Below, piece after piece: positions 33,326-40,778 of a DNA stretch of 64,000 nt (position 1 is the stretch's first letter; each line of letters opens with the position of its first letter). The notes beneath the pieces are model-generated. The model had not been told where the DNA came from and did no database searches. It worked only from the letters and a program-made list of their open reading frames with translations. The stretch is from a beta proteobacterium AAP51 (GTDB lineage: Bacteria; Pseudomonadota; Gammaproteobacteria; Burkholderiales; Burkholderiaceae_C). The position numbers and the translations under genes are program-made. The stretch lies in the NCBI GenBank assembly GCA_001295905.1, contig LJHT01000044.1:1-64000 (forward strand). The letters are read 5' to 3'.

Positions 33326-35776
33326 TCAAGTGCTTGAAGCAGCGAATGGGGCCGCGCCGCCGCCTTGCGGCCCAGCCCTGCCATGGTTCGCGCCGGGCGT
33401 TTCGTCGGCGTTACCTGTCTGCCGGGCAGCCAGCCCGGCGCGCTTGCGTCTGCAGAAGAAACCGCAGGCGATGCCGCCTGCCATCAGCGCCCAGGTGGCC
33501 GGCTCGGGCACGGCGGTCACCGACAGCGCGCCGCCGGCGTACAGATCACGGGTGTCCCAGGCCAGGCCTTCGGCCAGCGCGGGCAGGGCCAGCGCGGTGA
33601 AGCTGCCGCTGACGCCGCCGTTCCAGTCGAAGAGGTCGAAGCTGCTGCCGGCGGCCAGGCCGGAGACGAAGGCGCTGCCATCGGCCAATGACAGCGTGGC
33701 GCCTTCCAGCAGCACGGCGCCGTTGAAGACGATGCGGTCGTGAGCAGGGGCGCCCGCAGTGCTGGCCGAACTGCCCCCCAGCTTCAGCGTCACTTCGGAC
33801 GCGACCACGGCGCGCGGGTTCACCTGCAGCGCGGTGGGCGTGCCGCCCAGCGCCAGGCCGCCTTCGAACCGCACTTCGCCGGTGCCGGTGAGCACGCCCG
33901 TGCCTTCCAGGCGCCCGAAGAAGCTGGCCGCGCCGCCGGCCGACACCCGCAGCTCGCCGCGGTGCACCACACCGCCAAAGAAACTGGCCCGCGCGCCGTT
34001 GGACACCACCAGCAGGTTGTTGTTGGTGACCTTGCCGGTGATGCTGCTGTCGCCAAAGCTGAAGGCCAGCGTGCCGGCGTTGAACAGCTGCGGGGCGCCC
34101 GCGCCTTCGGGCATGCTGATCTGGGCGGCCTGCAGGCTGACCTCGCCGAAATTCGACAGGCCGCTGGCCAGCACCGCGTCGGCATGCTGCAGCTGCAGCC
34201 GGGCGCCGGCCTGGGTGTAGAAGGCGCCGCCCGTCACCTGCAGCCGCGCCGGTGCGAAGGCCGTGCCCGGCGCCCGCACGGTGCCCTGGTTGTCGAGATA
34301 GGCCATGGCCAGCTGCTGCTGTTCACCGGCACCCACCTCGATGCGGCCCCCGGCGCGTACGCGCAGGTCGTCGCTGCTCTCCAGCCGCCCGCTGCCGCGC
34401 AGCACGCCGCCGTTGCCGATGGCCGATTCGGTGAAGCTGAGCGCGTTGCCATCGTTCAGCCGCGTGGTGCCGCCGTTCAGGTCCAGCGTGACGAGATGGC
34501 CGGCCGTGCCGCCAATGCGCAGCGAACGCGCCTGGCCATCGGCGCTGCCCCGCACGGTGGCGCTGCGGCCGGGGTCGATGACGACATCGTGCATCGCGCC
34601 CACCCGGGCGGCCGCGGTGCCGGTGCCGGCCCAGTTCCAGCGCTGGCCGGTGCTGTCGTCCCAGGCACCGTCGCCGCCGTTCCAGTCGGGGTGCAGGGTC
34701 ATCAGGAAGGCGCGGCTGCCGGCGCTGGTGCTGGCCGTGCCCACCACCTGCGCGAAGCTGTTGATGCCGGTGGCCTCGACGGGGTTCACGCCCGCGCCTG
34801 CCAGCGCCGACAGGTTGCTCATGCCCGCGCCTTCGCGCCACAGCATGGCCACGTCGGCGCTGGCGCCGGCCAGGCGCGAACTGCCCACCACCTGGCCGAA
34901 GTCGTTGAGGGCCAGCGCCGCGCTGGTGCCGGCGCCCAGGTGGCCCAGGCTGCGCGTGCCCGTGGTAGCCTGCCAGATGAAGGCCTGCACCGTGGTCTGC
35001 GGCGTGTTGGGGTTGGTGATCACGCCCATGCCAACCACGACGCCCAGGTTGTTGATGTCCCGCGGCGCGAGCGAAGGCAGCGCCATGACGCTGCCGTCGG
35101 CTTGCCACAGCTGGCCCCCGCCGAATAGGCCGCCCACCATCTGCCCGGCGTCGTTGATGCCCGTGACCTGGAGGTTCTGTGGCTGCAGCTCCAGCAGGCT
35201 GCCGTCGTTGCCCCAGCGCATGCCACGGTCGACGAAGGGCCCTGACCAGTAGCCGGCGGCCACCCCGGCCTCGTTCAAGGCCAGGGCCGCACCGCGGGGC
35301 TCGCCCGACGGCACGGGCAGCACGCGCAGCCCGGTGCTCGCTGACCACAGGAAGGGCGCAGAACGGTTGCCCACCAAGTAGCGCCCTGCCACCTGCCCCG
35401 CGTTGTTGATGGCCATCGCGTCGCCGAAGCCGCCTGCCGGCGTGAGCGCCTGCATGCCGCTGCCGGCCTGCCACAGGAAGCCGCGTGTCACGGCGCCGTC
35501 GGAGCTGCTGCCCACCACCTGCCCGAGGTCGTTGACGCCCCGCGCCGCGCTGAAGTTGCCGCCCAGCGTCGGCAGCACCTGCACGGTGGCACGGGGCGCG
35601 GCGGTCTGCGCCTGCGCCTGCATCTGCGCGGCCAGGCCAAGCAAGGCGCCCGTGATGGCGGCCCAGCGCACACGCCGGTGACCATGCTTCGGCAGTGCCG
35701 TCGGGCTGGCGCAGGCGCTCATGCAGGCGGCAGGCGCGGTTGCTGGGGCCTTGCGGCTGGAAGTGCTGGCGTTCAT
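33326..35776 (-). CDS. HAF-repeat PEP-CTERM protein with an extended C-terminus
   Basis: The 816-residue product has an N-terminal export segment (hydrophobic run WAAITGALLGLAAQMQAQAQ, unusually late at about residues 38-58). About eight HAF-type repeats follow, built on x-GxNxxGQVVG (for example ARGVNDLGQVVGSS and AINNAGQVAGRY). After these comes a beta-helix-like region with recurring GGxLRGSG and GTLAFSFGD segments. The PEP-CTERM signal VPEPATWALMAGG is followed by FFCRRKR. In most family members the protein ends shortly after the basic cluster. Here about 35 further residues follow, of which part (NADETPGANHG) is encoded by a copy of a local 37-bp repeat. Sorting may be affected. Confidence 0.87.
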   Translation of the reverse strand: MNASTSSRKAPATAPAACMSACASPTALPKHGHRRVRWAAITGALLGLAAQMQAQAQTAAPRATVQVLPTLGGNFSAARGVNDLGQVVGSSSDGAVTRGFLWQAGSGMQALTPAGGFGDAMAINNAGQVAGRYLVGNRSAPFLWSASTGLRVLPVPSGEPRGAALALNEAGVAAGYWSGPFVDRGMRWGNDGSLLELQPQNLQVTGINDAGQMVGGLFGGGQLWQADGSVMALPSLAPRDINNLGVVVGMGVITNPNTPQTTVQAFIWQATTGTRSLGHLGAGTSAALALNDFGQVVGSSRLAGASADVAMLWREGAGMSNLSALAGAGVNPVEATGINSFAQVVGTASTSAGSRAFLMTLHPDWNGGDGAWDDSTGQRWNWAGTGTAAARVGAMHDVVIDPGRSATVRGSADGQARSLRIGGTAGHLVTLDLNGGTTRLNDGNALSFTESAIGNGGVLRGSGRLESSDDLRVRAGGRIEVGAGEQQQLAMAYLDNQGTVRAPGTAFAPARLQVTGGAFYTQAGARLQLQHADAVLASGLSNFGEVSLQAAQISMPEGAGAPQLFNAGTLAFSFGDSSITGKVTNNNLLVVSNGARASFFGGVVHRGELRVSAGGAASFFGRLEGTGVLTGTGEVRFEGGLALGGTPTALQVNPRAVVASEVTLKLGGSSASTAGAPAHDRIVFNGAVLLEGATLSLADGSAFVSGLAAGSSFDLFDWNGGVSGSFTALALPALAEGLAWDTRDLYAGGALSVTAVPEPATWALMAGGIACGFFCRRKRAGLAARQTGNADETPGANHGRAGPQGGGAAPFAASST
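33381..33417 (-). repeat. 37-bp coding-end repeat, copy A
   Basis: The plus-strand pattern CATGGTTCG...GGGCGTTTCGTCGGCGTT aligns with copies at 35844-35880 and 36096-36132. This copy lies inside the last 30 codons of the HAF-repeat PEP-CTERM gene and supplies its extra tail. Confidence 0.65.
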
Positions 35777-35803
35777 GGGTTTCTCGGTCCTGGGCTGCAT
35801 GCG

Positions 35804-36040
35804 TCAAGGGAGGCCAAGCCGACCCGAGGGCGGGTGGGCAGCGTCATGGTTGGCAGCCGGCGTTTCGCCGGCGTTTCGCGGCGCTGCGGCAGCGCCGGCC
35901 ACGGCCCGCTGCAGGTAGGCGGCCACCGCCGCAGGCTCGGTGAAGAGTTCGGCGTGCTCGTCGCCCACGGCACGCAGCACGGCGCGGAACCCGCGGGCGT
36001 GCCGCCACACCTGCAGCGTGTACAGCCGGGCTTCTTCCAT
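35804..36040 (-). CDS. small protein of unknown function (MEEARLYTLQVW...)
   Basis: The 78-residue product starts MEEARLYTLQVWRHARGFRAVLRAV and continues HAELFTEPAAVAAYLQRAV. This alternates a two-strand hairpin with a terminal helix, a pattern I associate with small hypothetical proteins of Burkholderiales. The last 30 residues (from about AAAAPRNAGETPAANHD) are low complexity and come partly from repeat copy B, so the ancestral protein may have been about 50 residues. It lies between the SARP regulator gene and the HAF-repeat gene, all on the minus strand. Function unknown. Confidence 0.6.
   Translation of the reverse strand: MEEARLYTLQVWRHARGFRAVLRAVGDEHAELFTEPAAVAAYLQRAVAGAAAAPRNAGETPAANHDAAHPPSGRLGLP
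35844..35880 (-). repeat. 37-bp coding-end repeat, copy B
   Basis: The plus-strand sequence TCATGGTT...CCGGCGTTTCGCCGGCGTTTC matches copies A and C. It falls in the C-terminal codons of the 78-residue protein, where it encodes NAGETPAANHD. Confidence 0.65.
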
Positions 36041-36095
36041 GGCGCGCACCTCCGGCCGGGGCCAGGGCGGCCGCCCCGGAGCTTCCGGCTGCGGT

Positions 36096-36132
36096 GCATG
36101 CTCGGGCGCGGGCGTTTCGCTGGCGTTTCTCC
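36096..36132 (-). repeat. 37-bp coding-end repeat, copy C
   Basis: The plus-strand sequence GCATGCT...GGGCGTTTCGCTGGCGTTTC matches copies A and B. It lies in the 148-base gap between the regulator stop and the small gene. That gap holds nothing else recognisable apart from further GGCGTT-like words. Confidence 0.6.
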
Positions 36133-36188
36133 GGCGTCTTTGGCGCTTTCGGCGCCTTCCCGGCGTTACGGCGCCGCCCGGCAGCGCC

Positions 36189-39100
36189 TCAACGCGCGAG
36201 CAGCAGCTCGTCGATGGCCGCCCGCAAGGTGGCGTCGGGGTCGGCAGCCGGTGGCCGGGGTTCGCCGGCGTCCAGCAAGGCCTGCAAGGCCGCGCCGGCC
36301 TGCTTCTGGCGCTCGGCGTCGGCGCGCGGGTGGGCCGCGCAGGCTGCCAGCAGTGCCGCCGCACGGCCGCGGTGGCCGGTGGCCACCAGCAGCCGGGCCA
36401 GGTAGTAGGGCAGCTCGGTGATGAAGCTGGTGGCGTAATTCATCTGGCGCACCGCGCGCGCCACCCGCTGCAGCCGCAGCCAAGCCTGCTCGAAGGCGGC
36501 GGCCGTGCCCTGCGCCACCTCCACCAGCACCAGCTCCAGCTCGGCCACCTGCGTCACCTGGTGCAGTCCGCTGGCCTGTGCCAGCACCAACGCCTGCTGC
36601 AGCGAGGCCGCGGCCTCGGCCGAGGCCTGGCGCTGGTTGACCAGCAGCCCCAGCCCCAGGTGCAGGAAGGGCAGCATGTTCGTCAGGCCGTGCTGGCGGC
36701 TGAGCGCCAAGCCCTCTTCCAGCACGCGCTGTGCTGCTTCCCAGTCGCCCATGACGCGGTGCAAAGACCCGAGGTTGTTCAGGTGCACGACGGTGGCGTT
36801 GGTGTCGCCCAGCTCGCGGGCCAGCGCCAGCGCGCCAAGGTAGTGCTGCAAGGACAGCTGCAGGCGGCCCAGGCGCTTCTCGGCGATGGCCAGGTTGCCC
36901 AGCACCACGGCCTCTTCCTGGCGCTGGCCATGGCGCCGCGCCAGGCGCAGTGCGCGCTGGAACAGGTCGCGGGCACCCGCGAAGTCGCCCGAGGACGCGG
37001 CAATGTTGCCCAGCACGTTCAGGCAACCGGCCGCCGCCGCGTGCTCGCCGCAGGCCTGTGCCGGCGCCACGGCGGCCTGCGCCAGCTCGTGCGCCTGGGC
37101 CAGCTCGCCGGCGCGGTAGCAGAGCATGGCCACCGCGTGCCGCGTGCGGGCCAGCGCACGCGGTGCCCAGCCGGGCTCACCCGCCGGCACCGGGTGCTGC
37201 AGCGCCAGGCGCAGTTCGGCGCCGCCTTCCAGCAGCCGGCCGCGCACTTCGAAGAACCACCGCAAGGCCTGCACCATCACGGCCACCAGGTCGTGGCGCC
37301 CGGCGGTGATGGCCCTGCGCCAGGCCGCGCGCACGTTGGCTTCTTCTTCCGAGACGGCCAGCGCCAGCCGGCCCTTGGCCGTGCGCAGCAGCGGCGAGAG
37401 CCCTTCGAGCCAGCGCGCGTAGTGCTCGGCATGGCGCAGCCGCAGCGCGGCCACGGCGGCCTGCGCGGTATCGGCCCCGCCGTCTCCGGCCACCGGCGCC
37501 GAAAGGCGCGCCGCGGCGTCGGTGGCCACCACCGGGTGCAGCCCGAAGCGGCCTTGCTCGTCCACGGCCAGCAGGCTCTTGTCGACCAGCGACGAGAGCA
37601 TCGGCATCGAGCAGCCCGCCACCGCGCGCGCCGCCGCCGTGGTGAAGCCGCCCTCGAAGACCGACAGCGCCATCAGCGCCGCGCGCTCCTGCGGCGCCAG
37701 CAGGGCCCAGGTGCCGTCGAGCACGGCGCGCAGGCTGGCGTGCTCGGGGCGGGCCAGCGGCTCGGCGGCGGCGGGGTCGCGTTCCAGCAGGTCGATGGAG
37801 CCGCGCAGGTCTTGCGCCACCTGCTCGGGTGGCAGCAGGCGCACCCAGCGCGCCGCCAGCGTGATGGCCAGCGGCAGGCCGCCCACGGCCTCGACGATGG
37901 ACAGCACGGCGTCCAGGTGGCGGGCGAGCTGGAAGTCGCGCTGCACGGCCTGCGCGCAACGCTCGAACAGGCGCACGGCGTCGTAGCTGCTGGCGGCCTC
38001 GAGGTCGCGGCTGTCGGCGTCGGGCACGGCCAGGCCGGGCAGCGGGTGCACGGCATGGCGCAGCGTGTCGTCGGGCCAGGGCAGGCGCTGGCGCGAGGTG
38101 AGCAGCAGCGCCAGCTGCGGCGCCGCCTGCAGCAGGCGCTGCAAGGGCGCGGCCAGCGGCGTGAGGTGCTCGGCGTTGTCCAGCACCAGCAGGCAGGGGG
38201 CGGCGGGCAAGGCGCGCGCCAGCAGCGGGATGGCGTCGACGGTGTCGCTCGGCGCCGCACCCAGCGCCTGCGCGATGCGCGCCAGTGCCTCGCCGGGGGT
38301 GCGCAGGTCCTGCAGCTCGACCCAGTGCCGCGCCCCCGGGAAGCGCGCAGCCAGCCGCGGCAGCAGCTGCTGGGCCAACCGGCTCTTGCCCACGCCGCCG
38401 GGGCCCATCAGCGTGACGCTGCGCAGGCCGGGCTCGTCCCACAGCGCCTGCAGCGCCGCCAGCTCGGCACGGCGGCCGACGAAGCCGTCGTCGGGCGTGG
38501 AGGCGGCGCCTGCTGCGGGTGGGGCCGCTGCTGCGCCTGGCGCATCGGGCGACGGTGCCGCCGGTGCCGTGGGCGCTGCAGCGCCGTGCACCAGCGCGCG
38601 CAGCGCCGCGGCGGGCTCCACGCCCAGCTCTTCCGCCAGGCGCCGGGCGTAGCGCTGGTACTCGGCGCGCAGCTCGGCCAGGCGCCCCTGCGCAGCCTCG
38701 GCCTGCAGCAGCAGCGTCACCGCGGCCTCGTCCAGCGGGTCGATGTCGAGCAGGCGGCGCGCCACGTCGGCGCGGTCGCCAGGCGCGGCCTGCGCCCGCG
38801 CGTGGGCCAGGGCGGTGTCGCGCCAGGCGGCTTCCAGCCTCGTGCGTTCGGCCTGCAGCCAGTCGGTGAAGGCGCCGTTGCGCGGGTCGTCCAGGCCTTG
38901 CAGCGGTGGGCCGCGGCGCCAGGCCAGCGCGGCGGCCCGGCCGGCTTCGGTGTCGCGCTGGGCGCGGAAGGCCGCCACGTCGCTGTGCACCACCCAGCGC
39001 AGGGCGTGGGCACGGGCCTCCAGGCCCTGCAGGCCGGCCAGGGCGTGGGTGTCGTGCACCACCTTGCGCAGGTTGCGGCGGGCATCGGCGCTGCTGCGCT

Positions 39101-39281
39101 CGGGCCACAGCAGCCCGGCGAGAAAGTCGCGCTCCACCCAGGCGCCGCCTGCCAGAGCCAGCACCGCCAGCAGCTGGCAGCGCCTTTCGGCGCTGAACAG
39201 CAGCGCGGCGCCCCCGGCGCCCTGCCATTCGGGAACGCCCCATAAACGCAAGGGGGGCGGGCCGTCGGGGCTGGGGTGCAT
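36189..39281 (-). CDS. SARP/AfsR-like regulator with NTPase and TPR domains
   Basis: The 1030-residue product starts with a winged-helix OmpR-type DNA-binding domain (about 10-95). A bacterial transcriptional activator (BTAD) helical domain (about 100-250) follows, then an Ala/Pro linker. An STAND-type NTPase has Walker A GPGGVGKSR (Lys299) and LLVLDNAEHL as Walker B. The C-terminal half (about 650-1000) is TPR-like repeats. This is the AfsR/SARP plan that is common in actinomycetes and sporadic in proteobacteria. Target genes are unknown; neighbours include a small protein and two PEP-CTERM genes. Its start codon is 72 bases from the divergent FAD oxidase gene. Confidence 0.9.
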   Translation of the reverse strand: MHPSPDGPPPLRLWGVPEWQGAGGAALLFSAERRCQLLAVLALAGGAWVERDFLAGLLWPERSSADARRNLRKVVHDTHALAGLQGLEARAHALRWVVHSDVAAFRAQRDTEAGRAAALAWRRGPPLQGLDDPRNGAFTDWLQAERTRLEAAWRDTALAHARAQAAPGDRADVARRLLDIDPLDEAAVTLLLQAEAAQGRLAELRAEYQRYARRLAEELGVEPAAALRALVHGAAAPTAPAAPSPDAPGAAAAPPAAGAASTPDDGFVGRRAELAALQALWDEPGLRSVTLMGPGGVGKSRLAQQLLPRLAARFPGARHWVELQDLRTPGEALARIAQALGAAPSDTVDAIPLLARALPAAPCLLVLDNAEHLTPLAAPLQRLLQAAPQLALLLTSRQRLPWPDDTLRHAVHPLPGLAVPDADSRDLEAASSYDAVRLFERCAQAVQRDFQLARHLDAVLSIVEAVGGLPLAITLAARWVRLLPPEQVAQDLRGSIDLLERDPAAAEPLARPEHASLRAVLDGTWALLAPQERAALMALSVFEGGFTTAAARAVAGCSMPMLSSLVDKSLLAVDEQGRFGLHPVVATDAAARLSAPVAGDGGADTAQAAVAALRLRHAEHYARWLEGLSPLLRTAKGRLALAVSEEEANVRAAWRRAITAGRHDLVAVMVQALRWFFEVRGRLLEGGAELRLALQHPVPAGEPGWAPRALARTRHAVAMLCYRAGELAQAHELAQAAVAPAQACGEHAAAAGCLNVLGNIAASSGDFAGARDLFQRALRLARRHGQRQEEAVVLGNLAIAEKRLGRLQLSLQHYLGALALARELGDTNATVVHLNNLGSLHRVMGDWEAAQRVLEEGLALSRQHGLTNMLPFLHLGLGLLVNQRQASAEAAASLQQALVLAQASGLHQVTQVAELELVLVEVAQGTAAAFEQAWLRLQRVARAVRQMNYATSFITELPYYLARLLVATGHRGRAAALLAACAAHPRADAERQKQAGAALQALLDAGEPRPPAADPDATLRAAIDELLLAR

Positions 39282-39353
39282 CGGGATGGGGGTGGGCGCT
39301 GCTTGCAGGCAAGATGCCGGACCCGCCTTCGCGCGTCAACCCGCACGCCCCCC

Positions 39354-40766
39354 ATGAATGCACCCACGCCCGCCCAGCACCTGCAACGCCCCGTGCCGCC
39401 AGCGATGCTGACCGCCCTGCGCCAGGCCTTCGGTGAACGCTGCAGCACGGCGCTGAGCGTGCGTGAAGAGCACGGCCGCGGCGAAAGCGTCTACGACGCC
39501 GCGCCGCCGGAAGCCGTGGTCTTCTGCGAAAGCAACGAAGACGTGCAGGCCGTGGTGCGCCTGGCCGCGACGCACGGCGTGCCCGTCATCCCCTACGGCA
39601 CCGGCACCTCGCTGGAAGGCCACCTGCTGGCGGTGCAGGGCGGCGTCAGCATCGACCTGAGCCGCATGAACCGCGTGCTGCGCATCAACGCCGAAGACCT
39701 GACGGCCACCGTGCAGGCCGGCGTGACGCGCGAGCAGCTGAACCGCGAGCTGCGCGATGCCGGCCTCTTTTTCCCCATCGACCCCGGGGCCAATGCCAGC
39801 CTGGGCGGCATGGCCGCCACGCGCGCCAGCGGCACGAACGCCGTGCGCTACGGCACCATGCGCGAGAACGTGCTGGGCCTGACGGTGGTCACTGCCAGCG
39901 GCGAACTGATGCCCACCGGCACGCGCGCCAGAAAAAGCAGCGCCGGCTACGACCTCACGCGGCTGTTCGTCGGCAGCGAAGGCACCCTGGGCGTGATGAC
40001 CGAGATCACGCTCAAGCTCTACCCGCTGCCCGAAGCCGTGAGCGCGGCCATCTGCCACTTCCCCAGCATCGACGCCGCGGTGCAGACCACCATCCAGATC
40101 ATCCAGATGGGCGTGCCCATCGCTCGTTGCGAGCTGCTGGATGCCCACGCCATCCGCGCCGTGAACCTGCACAGCAAGCTGGGGTTGCGCGAGGCGCCCA
40201 TGCTGCTGATGGAATTCCACGGCAGCGAAGCCGGCGTGCAGGAGCAGGCCGAGACCGTGCAGGCCCTGGCCGCCGAGCACGGTGGCGAAGCCTTCCAGTG
40301 GGCCAGGACGCCGGAAGAGCGAACGAAGCTGTGGACGGCGCGCCACCAGGCCTACTTCGCCGCGCTGCAGCTGCGCCCCGGCTGCCGCTGCCAGAGCAGC
40401 GACACCTGTGTGCCCATCTCACGGCTGGCCGAGAGCATCAACGAAAGCGTGGCCGAGGCTGAAGGCTCCGGCATTCCGTACTGGATCGTCGGCCACGTGG
40501 GCGACGGCAATTTCCACCTCAGCTACCTGATGGACCCCAACGATGCGAACGAGGTGGCGATGGTGGAGCAGCTGAACGTGCAGATGGTGCGGCGCGCGCT
40601 GCGCCTGGAGGGCACCTGCACGGGCGAACACGGCATCGGCCTGCACAAGATGGGCTACCTGCTGGAGGAAGCCGGCGCACCGGCCGTGGCCGCCATGCGC
40701 GCCATCAAGCAGGCCCTGGACCCGCAGAACCTGATGAACCCGGGCAAGGTCTTCAGCCTGGGCTGA
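39354..40766 (+). CDS. FAD-linked 2-hydroxyacid dehydrogenase (D-lactate dehydrogenase/GlcD-like)
   Basis: The 470-residue product has the PCMH-type FAD domain (about 40-225) with the phosphate-binding segment IPYGTGTSLEGH and the DPGANASLGGMAATRASG loop. The C-terminal oxidase domain has HVGDGNFH, GEHGIGLHKMGYL and NPGKVF. This is the D-lactate dehydrogenase (cytochrome)/glycolate oxidase GlcD/D-2-hydroxyglutarate dehydrogenase group. The substrate is a D-2-hydroxyacid, not further resolvable. Starting at ATG 39354 removes a non-conserved extension. It converges with a second FAD-FeS hydroxyacid dehydrogenase 13 bases away. Confidence 0.92.
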   Translation: MNAPTPAQHLQRPVPPAMLTALRQAFGERCSTALSVREEHGRGESVYDAAPPEAVVFCESNEDVQAVVRLAATHGVPVIPYGTGTSLEGHLLAVQGGVSIDLSRMNRVLRINAEDLTATVQAGVTREQLNRELRDAGLFFPIDPGANASLGGMAATRASGTNAVRYGTMRENVLGLTVVTASGELMPTGTRARKSSAGYDLTRLFVGSEGTLGVMTEITLKLYPLPEAVSAAICHFPSIDAAVQTTIQIIQMGVPIARCELLDAHAIRAVNLHSKLGLREAPMLLMEFHGSEAGVQEQAETVQALAAEHGGEAFQWARTPEERTKLWTARHQAYFAALQLRPGCRCQSSDTCVPISRLAESINESVAEAEGSGIPYWIVGHVGDGNFHLSYLMDPNDANEVAMVEQLNVQMVRRALRLEGTCTGEHGIGLHKMGYLLEEAGAPAVAAMRAIKQALDPQNLMNPGKVFSLG

Positions 40767-40778
40767 AGCAGCCGCCCG

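Noticed and set aside
35777-36188. Sigma-54 elements upstream of the HAF-repeat PEP-CTERM gene and small gene
   Set aside because: No GG-N10-GC pair with correct spacing was found in this stretch on the minus strand.
35940-39245. 1100-codon plus-strand open frame opposite the SARP regulator
   Set aside because: Shadow frame. It lacks any motif and starts inside the gap between real genes.
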